A stretch of 64,000 nt of DNA from Hahellaceae bacterium (GTDB lineage: Bacteria; Pseudomonadota; Gammaproteobacteria; Pseudomonadales; Oleiphilaceae): the NCBI GenBank assembly GCA_016716085.1, contig JADJWY010000005.1:496001-560000 (forward strand). The letters are read 5' to 3'. The stretch's first letter is position 1. Each line of letters starts with the position of its first letter. A program made the position numbers and the translations under genes. This document shows positions 36,247-45,151 of the stretch, piece by piece. Below the pieces are notes generated by a model that saw nothing but the letters and a program-made list of their open reading frames with translations, was not told the origin of the DNA and searched no databases.

Positions 36247-37261
36247 ATGAAACCTACCGTCGCGTCGATCTGGGCCTTTGCCGCCCTGCTGCTCAGCAGT
36301 GTCACAGTCTTCGCCAAAGATACACTGCTTGTCGGCGAAAGACTGAATGCCAAAGAATCATTGGTCTCACTCAGTGGTAGATACCGCTTCATCCTTCAAG
36401 GTGATGGCAATCTTGTGCTACGCAACGCCGCAGGCGCTGCCCTCTGGGCCTCAGCGACCAACGGCAAGGGTGGTGTTCGCCTGAACATGTAGGGGACGGA
36501 AATCTGGTGCTCTACACATCGGCTGGCTCGGCCGTCTGGTCAAGTAAAACCAATGGGACGGGTGCCAATAAAGCCGCCATGCAAGATGATGGCAACTTCG
36601 TCCTGTATACCGCTTCTAATGCAGCGGTGTGGTCAACCAATACCGCTCAGGCAGTCGGCGGGACTGGAGGAGGAAGCACCTCTGGCAGTATTTCTCATGT
36701 AGGCACCACGCAGATCTGGGATGCCGATGGGCAGGGTGTGAAGATTACCCGCCCCGCTGCAGCACAGGCCGGCGATTTACTGGTTCTGGTGTTGCACAGG
36801 ACGGATGACCTCCTACCCTTTGGCGTGAGCGGCTGGAACCGTCAGGCAGAATGTTACAAAGAAAACAATGGTTATCAATGCCTGAACGTATCCGATTGCT
36901 CCAGCACTTCTGGAGGCTTCTGTACGCGATTCCAGAATAAGTACAATGGTCGCGATCTGGCTCAGGTGGTGTTCACTAGGACGGCGATGGGGATGCCGAG
37001 AGTCTGTTTCCGTCCGTGGATGGACGCAAAGGCGACATGCTGCTGCTCTCCCAATCCTTTGACGACAGAGTCAACAAAGAGGTATTCGGCGCACCCAGTG
37101 GCACGAGCACCTTCGGCTATATCGCCAACAGTGACGAGTCAGGCTTTCTGTATGGCGCAGTGTTGACCTCCGATGGCCAGACCGGTGTTCGCCGCACCAG
37201 TGGTCCGGGCGCGTCTGCCTGTAAAGATGCGTTGGTTTCTTTCACCGTTAAGCCGCAATAA
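36247..37261 (+). pseudogene. Bulb-lectin secreted protein, frameshifted with premature TAG
   Basis: Paralogue of the divergent lectin-metallophosphatase gene. It has a signal peptide (FAALLLSSVTVFA), then the lectin repeats LQGDGNLVLRN, GDGNLVLYTSAGSAVWSS and DDGNFVLYTASNAAVWSTN, a Gly-rich linker, and an unrecognised C-terminal domain (VGTTQIWDADGQGVKI, AGDLLVLVLHRTDD, four Cys, ending ACKDALVSFTVKPQ). At 36490 the expected CAGGGTGAC reads TAGGGGAC: one substitution making TAG and one deletion. A second break lies near 36975. The 256-base gap to the divergent paralogue holds no gene and must contain both promoters. Confidence 0.75.
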
Positions 37262-37279
37262 TTTCAACGAGATATCGCC

Positions 37280-40200
37280 ATGAAAAAGATGCTGACGACC
37301 CGAATGAGCTTCGTGGTATTAATGGCGGTCAGTCCACTGGCCGCTGCCTTCACCAATGGCAGCGATTGCCTGCTGGCGAACGACTACATGACGTCGAACC
37401 AATACCGCCCTCGACTGATGGACGTTTCCGTTTCTACCTGCAGGGCGACGGCAACCTTGGTACTGCGAAACAGTGCCGGCAGCGCCGTATGGTCCACTCA
37501 AACCAATGGTTCGGGCGGCGTAAGGCTACTCCTTCAGAACGATGCAAATACGGTGATAACCCTGAGCGGAAGCGCCAGTATGTCTGTGAACAAGGGCAGT
37601 TCCTTTGCCGATCCTGGCGCAACCGCGTCTGATAACGTCGATTGCAACATCACCATCCGTATCGTGAAAACCGGCAGCGTCAACACCGCCACGGTTGGCA
37701 CCTACACCCTGAGCTATAACGTCAGCGATGCTGCGGGTAATGCTGCCAATACGGTAACCCGTACCGTCACCGTCACGGCACCTCCGCCCACCACACCGCC
37801 TGCCACCCCGCCCGGCAATGGCGACAACGACGGTAAAGCTGCCAGTACCGGCCAGTTCTCGGCGCCGAGTGCGGCGCTGTATACCCTGAACAACGCCAAA
37901 CAGCGGGTATTCCCGCGACACATTGATACTGGTTTCGGTGGTAACGGTCATGCCGAAACACTGGATGGCCACGTCTTCGTCCGCACACGCACAGCGGGAT
38001 GGTTTGCCAGTGCCTTCCGCCCTCAGCGTATCGTACTCAACAGTGATGGCTCACCCAACTTTGCCAATGCCTTCGGTAATAACGACATCGCTGGAACTGA
38101 ATACCGATGCGCCTGACATGCAGCACAACTGGATTGCGATCATGCCAGATCCAGCTGTTACGGGTGAAAACCCCTACCCTTCCAATTCAACCGGGGGCTT
38201 CTCTGCCACCGGAACCTACCGCACCTATAAGGCGATGGTTTACCACACCTCGCTGCGAAACAATGACAACGATCAGATGGGTATGCGCAAAGCGACGATC
38301 ATCGTCAGCAATGGCAATACAGCCGATGCCGAAGTGGTCAGCGCCCGCTTCACCACCCCTTCGCTAAATTCACCCAGACCAACGGGGCCGACCTTCGCTG
38401 TATCGAGCCTTCTGCCACGATCGACGGTCGCCTCATCATATGCCAAGGTCACCCCACCGAACCCGGTAAAATTGATAACCTGGTTTACAGCTGGAACAGT
38501 TCACCCGGTGCTACCACTAACTGGCGCGTGAACAAGTCCATCGCCAACATGTACTACGATGATCGCAACGCTACGGTGGCCGGCCAGCCCTTCCGTGTTC
38601 GTTACCCCATCGCAGAACGACCGCTGCGTGATGCCGCTGGTAACGCCTACGCCGCAGGCGAGCTAGTTAAAGGCGCTTATCCCTGGGTCAGCCACGATGG
38701 TGCCGAGCTGTTCTACATGGCGTCTCGCAAGGAGGCCAACAACTCGGGCGCTCGCCGATCCGGTGCTACGGTGGTTGGTCGTTGGACCGGCTGGACGTTC
38801 CGTCACATTGATGGTCCGATCAACCGCAACCGCCATGTAACCTCGCGCTTGTTCTTCTCCTCGCCCGGAGCATTCACCACCATGTGGATTCCGTATAAGG
38901 ATGTGCCGGATCTGAAGATTCCCTACTCGGTCAATGGCCCTGGCTATCCGCTCTTCGGCTCCAACACTCAGGACTATTCGGAAGTGGCGTTCGACGATTA
39001 CCTTGATGGTAATTACGTGCTGACGCTCGGCATGAACGAACAGCTGAATCGCGATGGCACCTACAACAAAACCGGCACGCCCGATACCTCGGGTAACCAT
39101 AACAATGGGGCGCTGGTCGGTGCCAGATTCCCGCTTGAGTTCAACAACAACGACAACATGGTCGGTCGGTTGGGTCAGGCCATACACTTTGGCTCCAACA
39201 ACTATATCAACGTCAACCGCACGCGCGGCTGGGACACCCTGCGTGAAGGCTTTACCGTTGACTTCTGGGTGAACAAGTCCAGCGGCACTGGCACCGTTCG
39301 CCTGTTCACGATGCAGAATGGCATTGAGCTGTTCCTGGCCAATGGCAGCACACTTACCGGCGTAATGCAGGACACCGCAGGCGTGCGTCGCCAACTTAAT
39401 GGTCCAGCCATTGCCAGTGGCAGCTGGGTACACGTTGCATTCAGTTACAACCCGTTTAACAAGAACCAGTCACTGTGGGTGAATGGCGCACGCGTGGCCA
39501 ACACCACGGTCACCGGCTTTGGCACGCTACAGACATCGGGTGCCGTGCAGGTCGGCCCGGTCAACTCAACGGCCAGCATGATCCTCGATGAAGTGAAAGT
39601 GTCTAATGTGGCGCGTCACGCCCACGAGATTGCGCATAACGCCTATTCGCGAAGCCACCGGGCCCAGTGCGACTGCTGGCCGCGCACCTGACGTCTCTGC
39701 GCGTAACCAGGAGTCTGCAGTGGATCGCTTCAGCAGCGCTGCCGCAAGCCTTGGCGAGACCCTGTTCAACGATGTGATTCTGTCAAAGCAGCGTACGACC
39801 TCCTGTGCAAGCTGCCATCAGCCAGGTCTTGCATTTACCGACGGTAACCCGCTTGCGAAAGGCAACGAACCCACAGATGCGGGGGTACGTAACGCACCCA
39901 CACTGCTCAACCGCTTGTTCTCATCCTTCCAGGGATGGAGCGGTAATGCGGCCTCTCTCGATCGTCAGGCATTGCTTCCAATCCCGGCTGCCCACGAGAT
40001 TAATCTGCCCATCGCGGAAGCGATCCAGCGCCTGACCAGCAACGCAACTTATAACAGTCGCTTCCAAAGCGTTTATGGCCAGGCACCCAACGTCGAAAAT
40101 GTCGCTGCGGCATTAGCCAGCTTCCAGGCAACTCAATTCACGCCGCGTAACCGCGTGGATGAATACCGCGCCGGCAACCGGACGGTTCTCACGGCGTCGG

Positions 40201-40565
40201 AAGCACGCGGACTCCTACTGTTTGAAGGTAAAGCGCGCTGCAGCGGTTGCCATGCTGGACAGAATTACACCGACGAAAGCTTCCGTAACAATGGACTAGC
40301 CACCAATACGGACATCGGGCGTGCCGACCAGACCGGACGCGACCGGGACTTCCGCCTGCAGAAAGTAGCGACCTTGCGTGAGCTCCAATCAACCGAGCCG
40401 TTCATGCACGATGGCAGTATCGATACCCTGTTGGAGGTGATCACCGCTTATAACGCCGGTGGACTGGGAGACCCCATGGCGGATACCGACATCCGTCCGC
40501 TGGAACTGAGTAACCAGGAAATGCTGGATCTCGAAGCCTTTCTGAAAGCGTTGTCAGCCAATTGA
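37280..40565 (+). pseudogene. Lectin - Ig-like - LamG - di-heme cytochrome c peroxidase fusion, frameshifted
   Basis: The pieces read as one exported protein of about 1090 residues. Order: signal peptide; bulb-lectin remnant (LQGDGNL near 37440, LRNSAGSAVWSTQTNGSGGVR); an Ig-like DUF5011/HYR-type repeat (GSFSADPGA-like, TVGTYTLSYNVSDAAGN) near 37580-37780; a Pro-rich linker; about 400 residues of unknown type; a LamG/concanavalin-like domain (GQAIHFGSNNYINV, GFTVDFWVNKSSGTG, WVHVAFSYN) near 39030-39610; and a MauG/CcpA-type peroxidase with two heme sites CASCH and CSGCH (39800-40560). Breaks near 37440, 38100, 38370 and 39655 are indel-type. C-terminal 300 residues are in one intact frame. 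Confidence 0.75.
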
Positions 40566-40583
40566 TAACCACATGCACATTGC

Positions 40584-41300
40584 ATGACTGAATTGATCAG
40601 GAAGGAAAAAGAACGCTCACCCGCCGGACCCAAAAGTCTGGTGGGGGGCGTGACCTTGTTTGTCGGTCTCCTGGCAGTCTTCATGCTGAGACCCGGTCTG
40701 GAAGATCGCATCAACACTCAAGGCGTCATTAAAGAGCTCGCCTCGACATCAACCGGCAGAGCCCTGATCGCCGACGCTTTTTTTGATGTTTCCCACGCTG
40801 GCATGAGCCACATCATGTATAACCTGATACTGGACGCGGATATAAAAGATACCGCCCTCATCGTCGCGCTTGCCCAGCGTGAACGACAGGAATCCAGTCC
40901 GGCCATCCGTCAGCGGCTGATAGACCTCATCAGCGATGCATCGACCAATACGGCCTTATCTTACAGTGATGAAATCAATGATTTTCTGACCCGGGCGGCG
41001 ATGGATCCAGCGCCCGAAATCAATCAAGCGGCCAAGGTCCGCCATGCCTGGTATACCGCCCGGTTCAGTGAAGCGCCTGAATCCGTTCTGGCGGATTATC
41101 TGCTGGATTCTTCAGCCGAGGTCAGGGGCGAAGTCTATGAGATCCTTCAAAGCCCAAGATTCAAGCACGACAATGGACTCGATCCAGAGCTTGTCCTTGC
41201 ACTCCAATCGTTACTTGAAGCCGACTATTTGCGCGTCTCACCCGCAGAACAGGCATCCATTCAGCTCTTATTGAAAACCAGTACAGATAGCAAACTGTAA
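40584..41300 (+). CDS. Membrane-anchored protein of unknown function
   Basis: 238 residues. A basic N terminus, one hydrophobic helix (residues about 20-36, GGVTLFVGLLAVFMLRPG), then an entirely helical acidic domain with repeated units of about 35 residues (ALIVALAQRERQ, QRLIDLISDA, VLADYLLDSSAEVRGEVYEIL) that looks like short HEAT/ARM-type repeats, by inference. It begins 18 bases after the peroxidase fusion and is probably co-transcribed, so it may anchor or assist the surface proteins. No family recognised. Confidence 0.65.
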   Translation: MTELIRKEKERSPAGPKSLVGGVTLFVGLLAVFMLRPGLEDRINTQGVIKELASTSTGRALIADAFFDVSHAGMSHIMYNLILDADIKDTALIVALAQRERQESSPAIRQRLIDLISDASTNTALSYSDEINDFLTRAAMDPAPEINQAAKVRHAWYTARFSEAPESVLADYLLDSSAEVRGEVYEILQSPRFKHDNGLDPELVLALQSLLEADYLRVSPAEQASIQLLLKTSTDSKL

Positions 41301-41309
41301 CTTCACGAG

Positions 41310-41327
41310 CAGTACAGGTATACTGGC
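41310..41327. promoter_or_regulatory. Possible MocR autoregulatory site
   Basis: CAGTACAGGTATACTGGC contains two inverted elements (GTACAG and TATACTGG) similar to the half-sites at 34022-34089, centred about 40 bases before the MocR start codon. A -10-like TATACT lies inside it, so binding would compete with polymerase, as expected for self-repression. The match is imperfect. Confidence 0.42.
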
Positions 41328-41359
41328 CATCCAAAGTCCCGATGACAGATAGGTGCGTT

Positions 41360-42779
41360 ATGCAAACCACCCTTTACACGCAAATTGCTGAAAATCTGCA
41401 GAGCCAGATACGCGAAGGCGCGCTTAAGGTCGGCGAGCGCATCCCCTCAGTCAGGCGTCAGGCCCAAATTCACAGCGTCAGCATTGCGACCATCAACATG
41501 GCGTATGCTCAGCTTGAAGATAAAGGCTGGATAGAAGCCCGCCCCAAAAGCGGGTACTTCGTCAAACCGATGCCTTCAAGTCCGCTGGGATTACCGCAAT
41601 TGTCTGAAAAAGTCAGCACGCGACCGCGACCGGCGAATTTGAACCAACTGGTCATGGAAGTGCAGCGCGACGCCGCAGAGCGCAAGGGCCATAGCATGAG
41701 CTCTGCCATTCCGGCACTGGATTTCCCCATCCTGGCCCATGTTCAAAAACGCTACACCCAGATCAGCCGTACACGGCGGATTCTGGGCGCGGGCTACGAC
41801 GCGCCGGAAGGCAATCTGAACCTGCGCCAGGAAATTGCTCGCCGAGCGGCTGAGGCAGGGTATAGCGTGGCGCCAGAGTCCATCGTCACCACTGCGGGGT
41901 GCCAGAATGCTTTATCTCTGTCTGTAGGTGCTTACCCAACGTGGAGACATCGTTGCGGTCGAGTCACCCTGTTACTACGGACTTCTGCAGATGCTGGAAG
42001 CCCTCGGCCTGCGCGCCATCGAGATTCCCTCACGCCCCGATACCGGCATGAGCCTGGAAGCCCTGCAGCTGGCACTGACTCAGTGGCCGGTGAAAGCCAT
42101 CCTCACGGTCGCTAATTTCTCCAACCCAATGGGCTCCCTGATTCCTGACGAGGCAAAACAGACACTGGTCAAACTCGCCAACCGCTTCGATGTACCGATA
42201 ATCGAGGACGACATATACGGCGACCTCTATTTTGGTGAACACCGCCCGGTGCCGATCAAGGCTTATGATACCCAGGGGCGTGTGCTCTCCTGCGGGTCCG
42301 TTTCCAAGACGCTGGATCCCCAGTTCAGAACCAGCTGGGTCCTTCCCGGCCGCTACCAGGAAGCCCTGGTTCATCGAAAATTTATTCATACCGTCGCCAA
42401 TCCTACTCTCCCCCAACTCGTTCTGGCTGAAATACTCAATACCGGTTTATATGACCGGCATTTACGAATGGCACGAGAAACGTATCGTCAACGCGCCCTG
42501 GAACTTCGCGACTTGCTCACGCGCCATTTTCCGGCAGGAACACGGGTCAGTCAGCCGCAAGGGGGACTGGTCTCCTGGATTGAGCTGCCGGAGGGCATCA
42601 ATACGACCCAGCTCTACCATACCGCGCACAACGAAGGTATTCTTTTCGCACCCGGCGAAATATTTTCAGCCAGTGGCCAGTATCGCCATTCCATGCGACT
42701 GAGTTTTGCGCAGGGCTGGTCAAAGGAACGTATTCAACAACTGACTCGACTCGGTGAAATCATCAAGGCGCATCTATAA
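41360..42779 (+). pseudogene. MocR-type GntR regulator with aminotransferase domain, frameshifted
   Basis: About 473 residues when repaired. N-terminal GntR winged helix (LYTQIAENLQSQIREGALKV, RIPSVRRQAQIHSVSIATI, AYAQLEDKGWIEARPKSGYFV), then a fold-type I aminotransferase domain with TTAGCQNALSL, GDIVAVESPCYYG, VANFSNPMGSLI, EDDIYGDLYFG and the PLP lysine in SCGSVSKTLDPQFRTSW. The usual AP-x-R-LGW after the lysine is DPQFRTSW here. The frame breaks at about 41925, where two missing bases would restore the helix. Start ATG 41360 follows an AGG; ATG 41342 is in frame but less well placed. Target genes likely include DUF1127-lysE. Confidence 0.85.
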
Positions 42780-42781
42780 CC

Positions 42782-43210
42782 ATGACTGACAAACGCCAAT
42801 GGCTCTCGCTGGCAGACCTCAAAAAAACACTGAACCCGACTGATGAACCCGAGCACTCAGGTGACGAAGCTTTGCCGGCCAAAGGTCAGGTGTACTCCAC
42901 CGAACACGGTCGACTGTGTCCAGACTGTGGCCATCCTGTCAAGCAGTGCCAATGCAAAGCCCAGGCAAGGGCTGCGCCCAAACCGGGCGGAAAGGTCCAG
43001 ATTCGGCGTGAAACCAAAGGCCGAAAAGGCAAAGGGGTTACGGTAATTGAAGGCCTGCCGCTGGATCAGACTGAACTGGAACAATTAGCTAAGGCGCTCA
43101 GACAACATTGCGGTGTGGGCGGCACCTGCCACCCCGGACTGATTGAACTGCAGGGTGAGCAGCAGGCCAAAGCCAAGGCTTTTCTGCAGCAGCGGGGCCT
43201 GATGAAGTAA
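42782..43210 (+). CDS. yciH: SUI1/eIF1-like translation factor
   Basis: 142 residues. The C-terminal 75 residues (VQIRRETKGRKGKGVTVIEG, KALRQHCGVGGTCHPGLIEL, ending FLQQRGLMK) form the SUI1 domain shared with eukaryotic eIF1. The N-terminal extension has CPDCGHPVKQCQCK, four Cys that may bind zinc. In E. coli the orthologue is not essential and may act in initiation fidelity. It begins two bases after the mocR gene stop. Intact. Confidence 0.93.
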   Translation: MTDKRQWLSLADLKKTLNPTDEPEHSGDEALPAKGQVYSTEHGRLCPDCGHPVKQCQCKAQARAAPKPGGKVQIRRETKGRKGKGVTVIEGLPLDQTELEQLAKALRQHCGVGGTCHPGLIELQGEQQAKAKAFLQQRGLMK

Positions 43211-43214
43211 GCTA

Positions 43215-43682
43215 TTAATGCACGACCCTTACGTGCCCGCAGCCTGTTTCAGCGTCCAAACGATCCAGACGAAAACCCAGGTGGTATTCACAAAAATCTG
43301 ACCACAATGAAGGCTGCGTCAAAACCTTGAGTGAAAACATCCAGCTAGAGGATTCCCTTTGCCTGAACCCGGAGAGCCGATGGCAGCCCAGATCAATAAC
43401 CTCCTCCGCAGACGTATTTTTACCGAGTTGGCGAAACTGGTGAGCCAGGCACACTGCGGTTAACGCAATCAATGTGGGTCCGTAGCCATCCCCCTCGGGA
43501 TACTGCGAGACAATAAGAGAGGCCGATTCAAAAGCACACCCACAGTAATTCAAGGCGGTTGTCTGTCGCCCCTGTTGCCGATGGCAATTCGCCAGACACA
43601 GCCACCTGACCGCATGTTCCGACAGTTTTTGCTCTGATTCCCTTTCCATTTGTTCGTAATGATTCAAGCACAAAAATCGCAT
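43215..43682 (-). CDS. Unknown protein, probably iron-regulated
   Basis: 155 residues from ATG 43682 (a GTG at 43694 is also in frame). Rich in Cys, His and Gln, predicted helical, with spacing suggestive of a TPR-like hairpin (HAVRWLCLANCHRQQGRQTTA followed by LNYCGCAFESASLIVSQ). No known family and no signal peptide. A Fur-box-like sequence (43701-43719) lies just before its start, so it is probably transcribed under iron limitation, divergently from the imelysin operon. Confidence 0.6.
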   Translation of the reverse strand: MRFLCLNHYEQMERESEQKLSEHAVRWLCLANCHRQQGRQTTALNYCGCAFESASLIVSQYPEGDGYGPTLIALTAVCLAHQFRQLGKNTSAEEVIDLGCHRLSGFRQRESSSWMFSLKVLTQPSLWSDFCEYHLGFRLDRLDAETGCGHVRVVH

Positions 43683-43700
43683 GGCAAACCCCACTTAAAC

Positions 43701-43719
43701 GATATTGATTATCATTTAG
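43701..43719. promoter_or_regulatory. Fur-box-like site for the minus-strand gene
   Basis: GATATTGATTATCATTTAG matches 14 of 19 positions of the GATAATGATAATCATTATC consensus, with the central TGAT-ATCA intact. It sits directly upstream of the unknown gene ending at 43682. Binding by Fur is inference. Confidence 0.6.
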
Positions 43720-43753
43720 ATGTAGAATAATTGCCTTACCGCCCTCTCGTCAA

Positions 43754-43772
43754 TATAATGCGAATCATTATT
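43754..43772. promoter_or_regulatory. Fur-box-like site for the imelysin operon
   Basis: TATAATGCGAATCATTATT matches 15 of 19 positions of the Fur consensus (ATAATG and AATCATTAT arms). It lies 24 bases before the imelysin ATG. With the site at 43701 it brackets the whole divergent promoter region, giving iron repression in both directions if bound. Confidence 0.68.
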
Positions 43773-43795
43773 ATTTATACTCTCGAGGACAGTTT

Positions 43796-45148
43796 ATGAC
43801 GCCCTTCCAGAAAATTGGCCTGTTTGCAGGGATAACCATGGCGACTCTGGTGCAAAGCGCGCCAAAAGAGGCAGACATTGCATTGAACTATGCCAACATA
43901 GTCCACGCAGTCTATGAGGACTCTTTACTGAATGCGCAGCAATTGCAGCAGAATATTGCGCAGTTCCTTTCCAAACCCTCGACAGAGGCGCTCTCTCAGA
44001 CAAAAGCCAGTTACCGTGCGCTGCGGGTCAGTTACCAGCAATCAGAGGTTTTTCGGTTCGACTCGGAGAACGGCCATGTGACGCCCGGCCTTGAGTCAGA
44101 TGGCGGCCCGGCGAGCATTGATGACTGGGAGGGACAGGTCAACGCCTGGCCACTGGATGAAGCCTTGATTGATTATGTGAGCCAGGGCTATGAGGGTGAA
44201 TACAATCAGCCGGAAAACATCATCAATCAAACTAAGACACTGACAGTCGGCACGGCATCGGTTGACGTCAGCCAACTGACACCGGCTTTGCTAGCCAGCC
44301 TGAATGAACTGGGGGGCGCCGAAGCCAATGTTACAACGGGCATTCATGCCATTGAATTTCTGCTCTGGGGGCAGGATACCCAGGGTACCGGACCCGGTGC
44401 AGGTAACAGACCGATCAGCGATTATTTTACCCAGGCTTCCCAAGGCAGCTGCACCAGTGGGGCGACAGTAAACGAATCGGCAGCTATTTGCCAACGGCGT
44501 GCAGACTACCTAACGGCCGCCGCTCAGTTGCTGGTAGACGATCTAACCACCATGACAAACGAGTGGACGCCCAACGCACGTCAGCAAAAAGGCACTCTGG
44601 GGTATGATTTTTTAACCCGGGGTGACGCATTAGCCCGTGTTCTCGACTCTATGGGCGATCTGGCGGTAGGAGAGCTGGCCAGTGAGCGAATGAAAGTCGC
44701 CATTCTTTTCGGCAGTACAGAAGATGAACACGACTGCTTCAGCGACCTGACCCATGTGGCCATCCAAAATAACGCCCAAGGTGTGGTTAATGCCTATACT
44801 GGGAAATATATCCGTCGGGATGGCCAGATCCTGAGCGGCCCCAGTCTCTCTGATCTTGTGCGTAGCAAAGCGCCTGAAGTGGATCGTGACTTGTTGGCCC
44901 AGCTCGCGACGATCAGCAAACAAATGCAGGCCATCAGTGAAGCGGCCGAAAATGGCAAACGCTTCGATCAACTGGTCGGTGGGTCAGCGGAAGACAAGGC
45001 GCTGGTATTGAATGCAGCCGAATCGCTTGTGCAACTGGGAGAACCGCTCAGCAATGCGGTAGCCCCTCTGCTTAAACTGAAAACCGAGAACTTCGATCCA
45101 GGCACCTGTCCTGGCAAGACGCAAGAATCCTGCGCGACAGAAGGTTAA
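43796..45148 (+). CDS. Imelysin (peptidase M75 family), exported, iron-regulated
   Basis: 450 residues with a signal peptide. The imelysin fold is shown by the conserved GIHAIEFLLWGQD (GxHxxE motif), SYQQSEVFRF and NAWPLDEALIDYV, and the duplicated four-helix layout. Relatives include P. aeruginosa IcmP and the iron-regulated protein A (IrpA); the family is thought to bind iron or heme-like ligands in the periplasm rather than act as a peptidase. First gene of the operon with a di-heme oxidoreductase, a second imelysin and a DUF1513 protein. Two Fur-box-like sites precede it. Intact. Confidence 0.92.
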   Translation: MTPFQKIGLFAGITMATLVQSAPKEADIALNYANIVHAVYEDSLLNAQQLQQNIAQFLSKPSTEALSQTKASYRALRVSYQQSEVFRFDSENGHVTPGLESDGGPASIDDWEGQVNAWPLDEALIDYVSQGYEGEYNQPENIINQTKTLTVGTASVDVSQLTPALLASLNELGGAEANVTTGIHAIEFLLWGQDTQGTGPGAGNRPISDYFTQASQGSCTSGATVNESAAICQRRADYLTAAAQLLVDDLTTMTNEWTPNARQQKGTLGYDFLTRGDALARVLDSMGDLAVGELASERMKVAILFGSTEDEHDCFSDLTHVAIQNNAQGVVNAYTGKYIRRDGQILSGPSLSDLVRSKAPEVDRDLLAQLATISKQMQAISEAAENGKRFDQLVGGSAEDKALVLNAAESLVQLGEPLSNAVAPLLKLKTENFDPGTCPGKTQESCATEG

Positions 45149-45151
45149 GCA

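Noticed and set aside
41910..41945. Programmed ribosomal frameshift in the MocR gene
   Set aside because: There is no slippery heptamer followed by a structure, the repair needs two bases, and many unrelated neighbours are broken too.
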